In this document: piece after piece, positions 1 to 8,032 of the stretch
How the letters are laid out: each line of letters begins with the position of its first letter
Position numbering within the stretch: position 1 is the stretch's first letter
Source of the DNA: Ga0077560 sp046330435
Lineage (GTDB): Bacteria; Actinomycetota; Thermoleophilia; Miltoncostaeales; Miltoncostaeaceae
NCBI GenBank assembly: GCA_046330435.1
Contig: JAXLST010000023.1
Coordinates: 1-64,000, forward strand
Length of the DNA: 64,000 nt
Direction of reading: 5' to 3'
Notes under the pieces: generated by a model
What the model was told of the DNA's origin: nothing
Database searches by the model: none
The model's input: the letters and a program-made list of their open reading frames with translations, nothing else
Position numbers and translations under genes: made by a program

Positions 1-902
1 CGGTCGCGCAGGGACGTGTCGAACAGCAGGCCGCGCGCGGCGGTGGCGGCGTCGGCGGCCACGGCCGCGAGCTCCGCCCGCATGGCCTCGCGGGCGGCGT
101 CGCCCGGATCGGCGGGGGCCGCGGTGAGGGTGACGGCGTCGAACATGAAGCGGTGGCCGGTGAGCTGAGCGCACACGCGCTGCACCCGCTCCTTCAGCGT
201 CGCGAACATCATCGTGCCGGGCGCCAGACCCACCCCGGCGCAGATCTGGCTCACGTCGTTGAGGTGGTTCCACATGCGCTCGAGCTCGATCAGCAGCGTC
301 CGCACCAGCCGGGTGCCCTCGCCGGGCATGCGCCCCAGGGCGTCCTCGACGGCCGACGCGTAGGCGACGGCGTTGGTGGCCGCGCAGCCGGCGCAGACGC
401 GGGACAGCACACGGCCGGCGTCCTCGGGCGTGCGGCCCTCCGCGTGGCGCTCCAGGCCGCGGTGCTTGTGGAACAGGCGGGCGTCGACGTGCAGGACGCG
501 CTCGCCCACCACGTGGAACAGGAAGTGCCCGCACTCGATGATGCCCGCGTGGATGGGCCCCACCGGCACGGTGTGCACGTCCGGCCCCTCCACCGGCGTG
601 GTCCACAGGGCGCGGTCGTCGGGGTGGTGCACCAGCGCCCGGTGCGGCTCGTGCCCCTCGAACCGCAGGCCGTGCAGGTCGACCGCCTCGCGCTCGTCCC
701 ACCCGGCGGGGACCAGGTCCACCACGCTCGGCGCGACCCCGTGCGGGGCGGCGACCGCGACGATGCGCGGGGCCTGGCCCGCCAGGACGGCGCGCACCTC
801 GGGCGTCCCGTCCGGGGCGAGGGCCGCGTGCAGCCCCGCGAAGTCACCGCGGGACACGCGGTCGCGCCAGGCGTCGGCGCCGATGCGCTCGATCACGGCC
901 AT
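1..902 (-). CDS. hyfG: Group 4 NiFe-hydrogenase-like large subunit (HyfG/HycE-like), partial
   Basis: The C-terminal part lies outside the window. The visible 300 residues resemble the large subunit of group 4 hydrogenases and complex I NuoCD: GPIHAGIIE near residue 115, KHRGLE near 147, and a CxxC pair (RVCAGC, Cys170 and Cys173) where hydrogenases have RVCGIC. The second metal-binding motif (DPCxxC) would be C-terminal and cannot be seen, so NiFe binding is open. The ATG shares one base with the TGA of the upstream hyfF-like gene (TGATG), so translation is coupled. It is the last visible gene of the operon headed by an ArsR regulator. By position it corresponds to mycobacterial HycE (Rv0087). 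I am sure of the family, not of hydrogenase activity. Confidence 0.85.
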   Translation of the reverse strand, partial: MAVIERIGADAWRDRVSRGDFAGLHAALAPDGTPEVRAVLAGQAPRIVAVAAPHGVAPSVVDLVPAGWDEREAVDLHGLRFEGHEPHRALVHHPDDRALWTTPVEGPDVHTVPVGPIHAGIIECGHFLFHVVGERVLHVDARLFHKHRGLERHAEGRTPEDAGRVLSRVCAGCAATNAVAYASAVEDALGRMPGEGTRLVRTLLIELERMWNHLNDVSQICAGVGLAPGTMMFATLKERVQRVCAQLTGHRFMFDAVTLTAAPADPGDAAREAMRAELAAVAADAATAARGLLFDTSLRD

Positions 903-2377
903 CAGCCGCCGCCCAGCAGTGCGAGGGCCACCGCGGCATCCGGCACCGTGAACGCCAGCGCCGCCAGGACGCCCATCGCGGCCAGCGCCGCCAGGCAGGC
1001 GCCCTGCAGGGGGCGCATCGCGCCGGGGCCGCCGGGGCGCCGGCCGTCCACGCGGCCCGGCACCGCCTCGATGAGCACATGGATGATCCCGATGAACCCG
1101 AGCGCCAGCAGCACCGCGGTGACCGCCGCGAAGGCGACGGCCCCCGCCTGCACGGCGCCGGCGATCACCAGCAGCTCGCTCGCGAACAGCGGCGAGGGCG
1201 GCAGGCCCGACAGGGCGCCGGCGCTCACGATCACCGACGCGGCGAGCGTGGGGTCCAGGCGCAGCAGGCCGCGCGGCGGGCGCCGCCCGGCGGCCGGCTG
1301 GTACCGCAGCAGCGGCGTGGCGGCCCAGAAGCCCAGGGCCTTCGCGGCCGCGTGGCCTGCGACGTGGATGCACACCCCGGCGGCCGCCAGGTCGTTCTGC
1401 ATGGCGATGCCGATGGCGATCACGCCCATGTGCTCCAGGCTGGAGTAGGCGAGGAAGCGCTTCCAGGCCATGGGCCGCCACAGGAACGGCACGGCGACGG
1501 CCAGCGACGCCAGCCCGATGCCGCCCAGCAGATGCCGGAACAGCCCCTCGCCCACCGCCGGGGACAGGGCCTCCACGGTGCGCCACACCTGCAGCGCCAC
1601 CGTCGGCAGCAGCGCGGCGGACAGGACGGCGCTCACCGGCGGGGGCGCCTCGCTGTGGGCGTCCGGCAGCCAGTTGTGGACCGGGGCCCAGCCGGCCTTG
1701 GACGCCATCCCCGCGATGATGAGCACCGCGGCGGTCGCGGCCAGGTCGCCGCCGCCGGTGCCCGCCTCGCGCAGCGACGCGAAGTCCAGGGACCCGATCC
1801 CGGCGCCGGTCGTGGTGCCCGACACCACCAGCAGCACGATGCCGAGCAGCGCCACCGCCAGGCCGCTGCTGGTGAGGATGAGGTACTTCCAGCCGGCCTC
1901 AAGGGCGGAGCGCCCGCCGCTGAACGACACCAAAAGGGCGGAGGCGGCGGTGGTGGCCTCCAGCAGCAGCCAGCCCAGGCCCATGTTGCCGCAGAACGGC
2001 ACGGCGGCGAGCACCGCCCAGAACCCGAGCATCGCGGTGGCGTAGTAGCGGCGGGCCGCCTCGGCGCCCATGCCGGACCGCGTCGCCCGCGCCAGGTACT
2101 GGGGGGACAGGATGCAGCTGATGCCCGCCACGCCGGCGATCACCAGCGTGAAGAGGCCGGCCGGGGCGTCGATGACGTACCAGCCGCCCTCCAGGGCGTC
2201 GGCGCCGCGGGCGAGCACCCAGATGCCGCACACCAGGCCGGCCAGGCCCCCCACCGCCCCGGCCGCGACCAGGACCCGGTCGGACCGGGCGGGGCCGCCG
2301 GGCACCAGGCAGCACAGGGCGGCGAGCCCGGGGATGCCGGGCACCGCGATGGCCAGGATGCGCAGCAGGTCAGTCAC
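902..2377 (-). CDS. hyfF: Antiporter-like membrane subunit HyfF/HycQ (NuoM/N-like)
   Basis: The 491-residue polytopic membrane protein belongs to the proton-conducting transporter family of complex I and formate hydrogenlyase. The key lysine lies in SKAG (residues 226-229), followed by WLPDAHSEAPPPVSA near 236-250, then an AYSSLEHMG helix break and a late lysine in HAAAKALGF. These are the usual proton-path signatures. It overlaps the preceding hyfE-like gene by 8 bases and shares one base with hyfG, so it sits inside a tightly coupled operon. By order it matches mycobacterial HycQ (Rv0086). It probably couples electron transfer in the complex to ion movement. Confidence 0.88.
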   Translation of the reverse strand: MTDLLRILAIAVPGIPGLAALCCLVPGGPARSDRVLVAAGAVGGLAGLVCGIWVLARGADALEGGWYVIDAPAGLFTLVIAGVAGISCILSPQYLARATRSGMGAEAARRYYATAMLGFWAVLAAVPFCGNMGLGWLLLEATTAASALLVSFSGGRSALEAGWKYLILTSSGLAVALLGIVLLVVSGTTTGAGIGSLDFASLREAGTGGGDLAATAAVLIIAGMASKAGWAPVHNWLPDAHSEAPPPVSAVLSAALLPTVALQVWRTVEALSPAVGEGLFRHLLGGIGLASLAVAVPFLWRPMAWKRFLAYSSLEHMGVIAIGIAMQNDLAAAGVCIHVAGHAAAKALGFWAATPLLRYQPAAGRRPPRGLLRLDPTLAASVIVSAGALSGLPPSPLFASELLVIAGAVQAGAVAFAAVTAVLLALGFIGIIHVLIEAVPGRVDGRRPGGPGAMRPLQGACLAALAAMGVLAALAFTVPDAAVALALLGGG

Positions 2378-2987
2378 GCAGCCCCCGCATCGCCTCGGCG
2401 TCGGTCGTCCCGAAGGCCCCGAGGATCCGGGACTGGAAGGTCACGGCGACGGCCACGATGATCGCCAGGTCGAAGATCACGCCCAGCTCCACCACGGCGG
2501 GCAGGCCGCGCTCGCCGCCCAGCGCGACGATCGCGACGCCGTTCTCGATGGTGAGCAGCCCGATGAGCTGGAACAGCGTCGGGCGGCGCATCGCGGCCAT
2601 CACGATCCCGATCGCCAGCAGCGCGAGGCCGCCGTGCATGGCGGTCTGGGAGGACACGCCGGCGTCGGGCACCAGGCCGATGACCGCGGCGACCGCGCCC
2701 ACCATCACCAGGCCGTTCAGCACGGGTGCCGCGTCGTCGCCGATGGGGCGCGGCTGCCGGGTGCGCGCCACGGCGTACCCCAGCAGGCCCGCCACCAGCA
2801 CCGCCTTGGCGATGAGCGCCACGCCGGCCAGCGGCTCGGCCTCGCCCCCGTCGGACCCCACCCCCAGGGCCGCGAGGCCGATGAGCAGGGACTGCACGGC
2901 CAGCAGCGCGACCGCGGCCGAGCGCCGGCGCACCACCCCGGTGCCCAGGCCCAGGATCACGCACAGCCAGACCAGGCCGGAGCTCAC
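2370..2987 (-). CDS. hyfE: Membrane subunit HyfE/HycP-like
   Basis: The 205-residue hydrophobic protein has about six membrane helices. It matches HyfE of hydrogenase-4 and, by position, HycP (Rv0085): a middle segment with LNGLVMVGAVAAVIG, then LLTIENGVAIVALGGERGLP, the conserved NuoK-like glutamate stretch, and a C-terminal FQSRILGAFGTTD. The GTG start is chosen because its GTGA overlaps the TGA of the hyfC-like gene. The gene overlaps hyfF by 8 bases downstream. It is a core membrane piece of the complex with no catalytic role of its own. Confidence 0.85.
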   Translation of the reverse strand: MSSGLVWLCVILGLGTGVVRRRSAAVALLAVQSLLIGLAALGVGSDGGEAEPLAGVALIAKAVLVAGLLGYAVARTRQPRPIGDDAAPVLNGLVMVGAVAAVIGLVPDAGVSSQTAMHGGLALLAIGIVMAAMRRPTLFQLIGLLTIENGVAIVALGGERGLPAVVELGVIFDLAIIVAVAVTFQSRILGAFGTTDAEAMRGLRD

Positions 2988-3913
2988 AGGCCCGCCCCGA
3001 AGGCCCAGGCGACGGCGCCCAGCAGGGTGAGGACCGCGCCGGAGGCCAGCAGGCGCGGCGCGCGGCCCAGGCGCATCTTCGCCTGGAACGACTCGGTGAG
3101 CGCCGCGGCGGCGGCCAGCACGGGCAGCCACAACACGGTCACCACGGCCCCGGCGACGGCGCCGGACGGGTGCGGCAGGAACACGCCGGCGGCGAGGCCC
3201 ATCACGATCCAGTGGCGGGCGCCGGCCGCCCACATCAGCATCGCCAGGTCCCGGCCGGCGTACTCCAGCAGCGGGCCCTCGTGGATCATCGTGAGCTCGA
3301 GGTGCGTGTCGGGGTTGTCGATGGGCTGCCTGCCGGTCTCCACCAGCACCACCAGGGCCATCGCCAGCAGCCCGGCCCAGTGCGCCGGCGCGCGCCAGGT
3401 ACCGGCCTCGGCGGCCGCCGCCCACAGGCCGCGCAGGTCGGTGGTCCCCGCCGGCAGCGCCGCGACGAGCAGGGTCCCCAGCAGCAGCGCCTCGCCGGAC
3501 ACCGCGTATGCGAGGTCGCGCGCGGCGCCCATCATCCCGAAGGCGGCCGAGGTGTCCCACGCCGAGACGGCAGCCGCCATCCGCGCCGTGGCCAGCAGCC
3601 CGACGACGAGCAGCACGTCGGCGCCCAGGAACGGCCAGCGCGGCGACGCGGCGCCCAGCGGCACCATGAGCACCGCCATGGCGGTGACGGCGGCGATGAG
3701 GGCCGGGGCGGTGCGGTACGCGGCCCCGGTGCCCTCCGGGTCCACCACCGACCGGCGCCACAGGCGGCGCAGGTCGCGGTAGGGCTGCAGCGGGTCGGCG
3801 CCGCGGCGTCCCTGCAGGCGCGCCTTGAGGGTCTGCACGAGGCCGGCGATGCCGGGGCCGGCGGCCAGGGCCAGGACCGAGGCGGCGCCGAGCGCCGCGG
3901 TGGTGCCGGTCAC
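2984..3913 (-). CDS. hyfC: Membrane subunit HyfC/HycD-like (NuoH homologue)
   Basis: The protein has 309 residues and is mostly transmembrane. The signature ETGRQPIDN (about 192-200), continuing into a THLELTMIHEG segment and LLEYAGRDLA, is typical of HycD/HyfC and of NuoH. In NuoH this loop faces the quinone cavity and the hydrogenase-like module. The start GTG overlaps the TGA of hyfB (GTGA), and its own stop overlaps the hyfE start in the same way. It anchors the peripheral arm to the membrane arm. It corresponds to HycD (Rv0084) in the mycobacterial locus. Confidence 0.9.
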   Translation of the reverse strand: MTGTTAALGAASVLALAAGPGIAGLVQTLKARLQGRRGADPLQPYRDLRRLWRRSVVDPEGTGAAYRTAPALIAAVTAMAVLMVPLGAASPRWPFLGADVLLVVGLLATARMAAAVSAWDTSAAFGMMGAARDLAYAVSGEALLLGTLLVAALPAGTTDLRGLWAAAAEAGTWRAPAHWAGLLAMALVVLVETGRQPIDNPDTHLELTMIHEGPLLEYAGRDLAMLMWAAGARHWIVMGLAAGVFLPHPSGAVAGAVVTVLWLPVLAAAAALTESFQAKMRLGRAPRLLASGAVLTLLGAVAWAFGAGL

Positions 3914-5838
3914 GACAGCCACCCGGTCCGCAGCAGGGCGAGGCACACCACGACCATGGCGCCCAGCCAGGCGATGTAGGCGCGCAGCGACCCCGACTGC
4001 AGGCGCCGGGCCTGCGAGGCGGCCGCCAGGGCCACCCGCTGGGCGGGGTCGTAGATGAAGCGGTCCACCAGGTCCGGGACCCGGCCGGAGGAGGTCACGC
4101 GGTGCACCAGGCCGCCCCGCCGCTCCACCTCGACGTCGCGCTCGGAGCGCAGCAGGCCGTCGACCGCGAGCCGGAAGCTCTTGGTGAAGCCGGCGCCGGT
4201 GTACGGCTGCCGGGCGAGCGCGGGCTGCCCGCACAGCCAGATGGGGGCGCGGGCGGCGGCGCGTCCGCGCAGCCGGGTGAGCGCGAGCGTGGCCACGGCG
4301 ATCGCGGCGAGCGTCCAGGCGGGGGTGAGGCCGCCCGTGGCGGGCACGTCCAGGAGGTCGGGGCCGCCGCCGGTCGCGGGGCCGGCCATGCCGGCCAGGC
4401 CGGGCAGGATCCAGCCCGCGGCGAGGACCAGGGCGGCGAGCCCCGCCAGCACCAGCCCGTGGGCGGCGCGCATGGGGCCCGGCGCCTCCTGCGCCTGGGC
4501 GGCCGCGTCGGTGCGGGGCGGGCCCAGGAGCACCAGGCCGAGCATCTTCGCGACCGCCAGCGCCGCGAGCCCCGCCGCGACGCCCAGCAGCAGGACGGCG
4601 CCGCCGGCCACGAACCCGGCGACCGGGTCGTCGATGCGGGCGGCCCCGAACGCGCCCTGCAGCACGGCCCACTCCGAGACGAAGCCCGCCGTGGGCGGAA
4701 GGCCTGCGAGGCTCACCCCCGCCACGCCCAGGACCGCGCCGGTCCACGGCATGCGGCCGCCCAGGCCGCCCAGCCGTCCCAGGTCCAGGGTGTGCGCGGC
4801 GCCCTGCACGGCGCCGGCGGCGAGGAACAGGCCGCCCTTGGCGGCCGCGTGGGTGAGCAGGTGCAGCATCGCGGCGCCGAAGGCGAGCGCCGCCGGGCCG
4901 TCGGCCCCGTTGCCGTGCAGCCACAGGGACGCGCCCAGGGCGGCGGCGGCGACGCCCATGTTCTCGATGGTGGAGTGCGCCAGCAGCAGCTTCAGCTCCT
5001 GCTGCACGGCGGCGTAGACGATGCCGGTGACCGCGGTGACGGCCCCCACCGCCATCAGTGCGGGGCCGGCCCAGGAGGGGGCGGCCATCCACTGGAACAG
5101 CACGCGGACCAGCCCGTACAGGGCGACGGCCACCATCGCGCCGGACATGACCGCCGACAGCGGGCTCGGCGCCACCGGGTGGGCGCGGGGCAGCCAGGCG
5201 TGCAGCGGCACCAGGCCGGCCTTGGTCCCGAACCCGACGATGGCGGCGGCGGCGGCGAAGCCGGCGGTGGCGCCCCCGGGGCCCATGGGGACCCCGCCGA
5301 TCGCCCCGTGGTCGGCGAGCACCAGCACGGCGGCCCACACGCCCGCCCCGCCGATGTGGGTGATCGCCAGGTACTCGAACATCGCCCGCCGGACGTGGGG
5401 TGAGGCGTCGGCCACCAGCGAGGCGACGGCGGGCAGCAGGGTCATGAGCTCCCAGCACGCCAGCAGGGCGCTGGGGTCGCGCGCGGTCACCACCCCGGCG
5501 AGGGCCAGCACGAAGCACCCGAACAGCGACGCCACCGCCCCGGGGCGCGCGACGTGCCGCAGGTAGGAGATGCACGCCAGCGCCGCCGGCAGGGCGACGC
5601 CTGCGACCAGCGCGAGCATGGTGCCGCTGAACCGGTCGATGCCGAACGCCGGCGAGATCACCGAGGTGAAGGCGTGGCCGGCGGCCTCGTCGCCGATGGC
5701 GGCCCATGCGCCGCCCGCGCCGACGCACAGCAGCCCCAGCGCCTGCAGCAGCAGGCCGGCGGGCAGCAGCCGACGCCGCAGCGGCAGCAGCGCACCCACC
5801 GCCGCCAGGGCGACGCCCGCGAGGACGAGCTCAGCCAC
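3910..5838 (-). CDS. hyfB: Antiporter-like membrane subunit HyfB (NuoL-like)
   Basis: The 642-residue protein has about 14-16 predicted membrane helices of the proton-conducting transporter family. It shows a glutamate in CWELMTLLP (near 128-136), the pump lysine in GFGTKAG (about 203-208), WLPRAHPVAPSPLSA, LLAHSTIENMG, and a late lysine in HAAAKGGLF. The start GTG lies 5 bases after the ArsR stop codon, so the two are cotranscribed. It corresponds to Rv0083. There is no separate small iron-sulfur gene between the regulator and this gene, unlike Rv0082 in Mycobacterium. Confidence 0.9.
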   Translation of the reverse strand: MAELVLAGVALAAVGALLPLRRRLLPAGLLLQALGLLCVGAGGAWAAIGDEAAGHAFTSVISPAFGIDRFSGTMLALVAGVALPAALACISYLRHVARPGAVASLFGCFVLALAGVVTARDPSALLACWELMTLLPAVASLVADASPHVRRAMFEYLAITHIGGAGVWAAVLVLADHGAIGGVPMGPGGATAGFAAAAAIVGFGTKAGLVPLHAWLPRAHPVAPSPLSAVMSGAMVAVALYGLVRVLFQWMAAPSWAGPALMAVGAVTAVTGIVYAAVQQELKLLLAHSTIENMGVAAAALGASLWLHGNGADGPAALAFGAAMLHLLTHAAAKGGLFLAAGAVQGAAHTLDLGRLGGLGGRMPWTGAVLGVAGVSLAGLPPTAGFVSEWAVLQGAFGAARIDDPVAGFVAGGAVLLLGVAAGLAALAVAKMLGLVLLGPPRTDAAAQAQEAPGPMRAAHGLVLAGLAALVLAAGWILPGLAGMAGPATGGGPDLLDVPATGGLTPAWTLAAIAVATLALTRLRGRAAARAPIWLCGQPALARQPYTGAGFTKSFRLAVDGLLRSERDVEVERRGGLVHRVTSSGRVPDLVDRFIYDPAQRVALAAASQARRLQSGSLRAYIAWLGAMVVVCLALLRTGWLS

Positions 5839-5843
5839 GCGGC

Positions 5844-6224
5844 TCAGGCGCCCGCGTCACCGGGGGCCTCGGCCCCGTCCGCCACCAGCGACCCGGCGAG
5901 CTCCTCCAGGAGCGCCTGCTGCCGGCCCAGGGAGGCCGCCAGGAAGTCCCGTCCCGCCGCCAGCATGCCGAACACGGCCGGGTCGGTGGCCGCGTAGTAG
6001 ACGCTGGTGCCCTGCCTGCGGGACACGACCAGGCCGTGCTTGCGCAGGGCGGCGAGGTGCTGGGAGGTGCCGCTGGAGTCCAGCCCCAGGGCGCCCTGCA
6101 GGCTGCCCACGGAGCGCTCCCCGTCGCGCAGCAGCTCCAGGATCCGCACGCGCATGGGGTGGCCGAGCACGCGGAAGAGCTCCGCCTTGGCCTCGTACAG
6201 GGGGGTCGTGCCCTGGCTGTCGAT
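5844..6224 (-). CDS. ArsR-family regulator heading the Hyf-like operon (start uncertain)
   Basis: This is a winged-helix ArsR/SmtB repressor. Residues LFRVLGHPMRVRILELL form the first helices, LQGALGLDSSGTSQHLAALR the recognition helix region, and RRQGTSVYYAATDP the wing. The family's CVC metal site is absent. It resembles Rv0081, the regulator of the mycobacterial formate-hydrogenlyase-like locus, in sequence and in position. The first ordinary start is GTG at 6170, but homology (PLYEAKAELF) continues upstream and a GGAGG stands 6 bases before an ATC at 6224. No ATG, GTG or TTG exists between the upstream in-frame stop and 6170. I placed the start at 6224; a CTG at 6200 is another choice. 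It probably autoregulates through the palindrome at 6405-6424. Confidence 0.85.
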   Translation of the reverse strand: MDSQGTTPLYEAKAELFRVLGHPMRVRILELLRDGERSVGSLQGALGLDSSGTSQHLAALRKHGLVVSRRQGTSVYYAATDPAVFGMLAAGRDFLAASLGRQQALLEELAGSLVADGAEAPGDAGA

Positions 6225-6404
6225 GACGCGCCTCCGATCCCCCGTCGCGGCCCCCGGTCAGGGCCGGGGACCGCGCGGGAACTGCTCCAGGGGCTCCGCG
6301 CGTCGCCGGGGATCGAGTACCGGCGGGACGTGCGTCGCACGGGCCTCAGGGACATGAGGCCCTCCGGCACTCAACCGCATGAGGGAGAAGAATGCAACTC
6401 CCGA

Positions 6405-6424
6405 ATCTTCAATTGTTTGAAGAT
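6405..6424. promoter_or_regulatory. Palindromic operator upstream of the ArsR/Hyf operon
   Basis: ATCTTCAA, a four-base spacer TTGT, then TTGAAGAT form a perfect 8-bp inverted repeat in an AT-rich island, inside a region otherwise above 70% GC. It lies about 180 bases upstream of the ArsR coding region and 40 bases beyond the nucS stop. ArsR-family dimers bind such TTCAA/TTGAA palindromes. This is inferred to be the autoregulatory site and probably marks the operon promoter. Confidence 0.6.
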
Positions 6425-6464
6425 AACCGGAGTGGGCGGCCGGCGCCCCCCGCCCGCCCGGCGC

Positions 6465-7136
6465 TCAGGGGAGGAAGAGCGTGAGCTCCGGCTCCCGCAG
6501 TCCGCGCAGCTCGGCGAGGTCCACGGTGCGCGTCGCGATGTCCCGGGAGCGCGCGAGCGTGCGCGCCTGGGGCTTCATCGACTCGGCGACCAGCATGCCC
6601 CGGCACCCCTCCAGGCCGCGCTCGCCGCGGATGTACTCCAGGTACCGGGTGAGCTGCTCGACGGCGTCGATCGTGCCCACGCGCTTCACCTCGACGGCCA
6701 GGTAGCCGTGGTCGTCGCGGCACATCAGGTCGACGGGGCCGATGGGCGTGGGGTACTCCCGGCGCACCAGCCGCAGGCCGTCGCCCAGGGCCTGCGGCGC
6801 GTCGGCGAGCGCCTCCTGCAGGTCGCGCTCCACCCCGTCCTTCTCCAGCCGCGGCCCCTCGTCCATGTCGTGGGTGACGTCGGAGAGGATCTCGGTGATG
6901 TGGATCTCGAGGCGCTCCAGCTTCGCGCCCGAGCCCTTCTCCACCACGATGAGCTCCGGGGACTCCTCCACGCGGGTGGGCGGGGTCATCCAGTTCTGCG
7001 GCTTGTAGCCGCCCGCGTCGGAGTGGACCATCACCGAGCCGTCCGACTTGCACATGAGCAGCCGGACGGCCGGCGGCAGCACGGAGCTGACACGGCCGCG
7101 GTAGTGGACCTCGCAGTGGGCGACGATGAGACGCAG
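6465..7136 (-). CDS. nucS: Mismatch-specific endonuclease NucS (CTG start)
   Basis: NucS/EndoMS cleaves both strands at mismatches and replaces MutS/MutL in most actinobacteria. The N-terminal DNA-binding/dimer part includes CKSDGSVMVHSDAGGYKPQNW. The C-terminal RecB-like nuclease shows GPVDLMCRD and the catalytic EVKR (LAVEVKRVGTID), and the protein ends in LFLP, near the usual beta-clamp-binding tail. Homology starts at RLIVAHCEVHYRGRV. Between the upstream TAG and that point there is no ATG, GTG or TTG, so the start must be the CTG at 7136, with GGAGG about 10 bases upstream. This gives 223 residues, the usual length. A GTG at 7082 would delete 18 conserved residues. Confidence 0.92.
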   Translation of the reverse strand: MRLIVAHCEVHYRGRVSSVLPPAVRLLMCKSDGSVMVHSDAGGYKPQNWMTPPTRVEESPELIVVEKGSGAKLERLEIHITEILSDVTHDMDEGPRLEKDGVERDLQEALADAPQALGDGLRLVRREYPTPIGPVDLMCRDDHGYLAVEVKRVGTIDAVEQLTRYLEYIRGERGLEGCRGMLVAESMKPQARTLARSRDIATRTVDLAELRGLREPELTLFLP

Positions 7137-7194
7137 AGGGGGCGGGCCTCCGGAGACGGGCGCGGGGCGATGCTACCCCGCCGGGCGGCTCCCG

Positions 7195-7452
7195 TCAGGC
7201 GCTCAGCGGGCGGTTGAGCCTGCGCAGCGGCGGGACGGTGCGCGGCGGGTTGCGCCGCGGCGGCAGCCCCTCCAGCAGCTCGGCGGTGACCTCGGCGATC
7301 GCCCGCACCGCCCGGTCGAACGCCTCGGCCGTGGCGGGGCCGGGGCGGGTGACCCCGCTCACCTTCCGCACGTACTGCATGGCGGCGGCCTCGATCTCCT
7401 CCGGCGTCGCGGCGGGCTCGAGCCCGCGGAGGATGGTGATGTTCCTGCACAT
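7195..7452 (-). CDS. DUF2277 family protein
   Basis: The 85-residue protein has the full DUF2277 pattern: it begins MCRNITILRGLEPAATPEEI, then AAAMQYVRKVSG and TAEAFDRAVRAIAEVTAELL. The family's function is unknown. The ATG at 7452 is preceded by GGAGG at proper spacing; an upstream ATG at 7527 would add residues the family lacks. The C-terminus is arginine- and proline-rich. It stands alone between nucS and a divergent small gene. Confidence 0.85.
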   Translation of the reverse strand: MCRNITILRGLEPAATPEEIEAAAMQYVRKVSGVTRPGPATAEAFDRAVRAIAEVTAELLEGLPPRRNPPRTVPPLRRLNRPLSA

Positions 7453-7675
7453 GGCGGTCCTCCGGTGGGTCGCGTGGGTCGTGCCGATCGTATGACCCGG
7501 CGGGGCCCCGCGGATCATCGCTCGCACCGGCGGACAAACGCTCCGTTAACCGAACGTAAGCCGAATGCGCGTTGATCCGCACGACGCCATCTCCCACGCT
7601 CACCGTGCAGGACCAGCACACGGCGCGCGCGCTTCCTCGTACTGACGTCGCATCGTCTGGCAGGGAGGTTGGGAC

Positions 7676-8032
7676 GTGGGCTTCGGGATCACTTGGAGCA
7701 GGTGCACGGCGCGCGGGATGTGCCGCTGCCGCACCTGCGGCCGGCACGACCGCCACTGGGACCCCTGGACGGTCCCCGCGCTGGCGGAGCAGGTCGTCGC
7801 CGACCTCGGGCGTCCGCAGGGCGGCCGGAACGGCCGGGCGCCGGGGCTGACCGTGCAGGACGAGATCGGGCTGCGGCGGGCGCTCGTCGCGCGGCTCGGG
7901 CAGCTGCTGGAGGACGGCGTGGTCATCGCCTGCCCCTGGCGGGTGGGCGCGGAGGTGCTCGCGGTGCTCGCCGCGGGGGCGCGGGACGGCCGCCGGGACC
8001 CCGGCGGGCCGCTGCTGGCGCCCTACGCCTGA
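7676..8032 (+). CDS. Small cysteine-cluster protein, function unknown
   Basis: The 118-residue protein has four cysteines early (SRCTARGMCRCRTCGRHD), a spacing compatible with one metal site. The rest is a mostly helical region (LAEQVVADL; QDEIGLRRALVARLGQLLEDGVVIACPW). I do not recognise a family. The GTG start follows GGGAGG. The 3' end overlaps the convergent cytochrome b gene by 10 bases. Codon use is normal for the window, with strong third-position GC, which supports real coding. Confidence 0.65.
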   Translation: MGFGITWSRCTARGMCRCRTCGRHDRHWDPWTVPALAEQVVADLGRPQGGRNGRAPGLTVQDEIGLRRALVARLGQLLEDGVVIACPWRVGAEVLAVLAAGARDGRRDPGGPLLAPYA

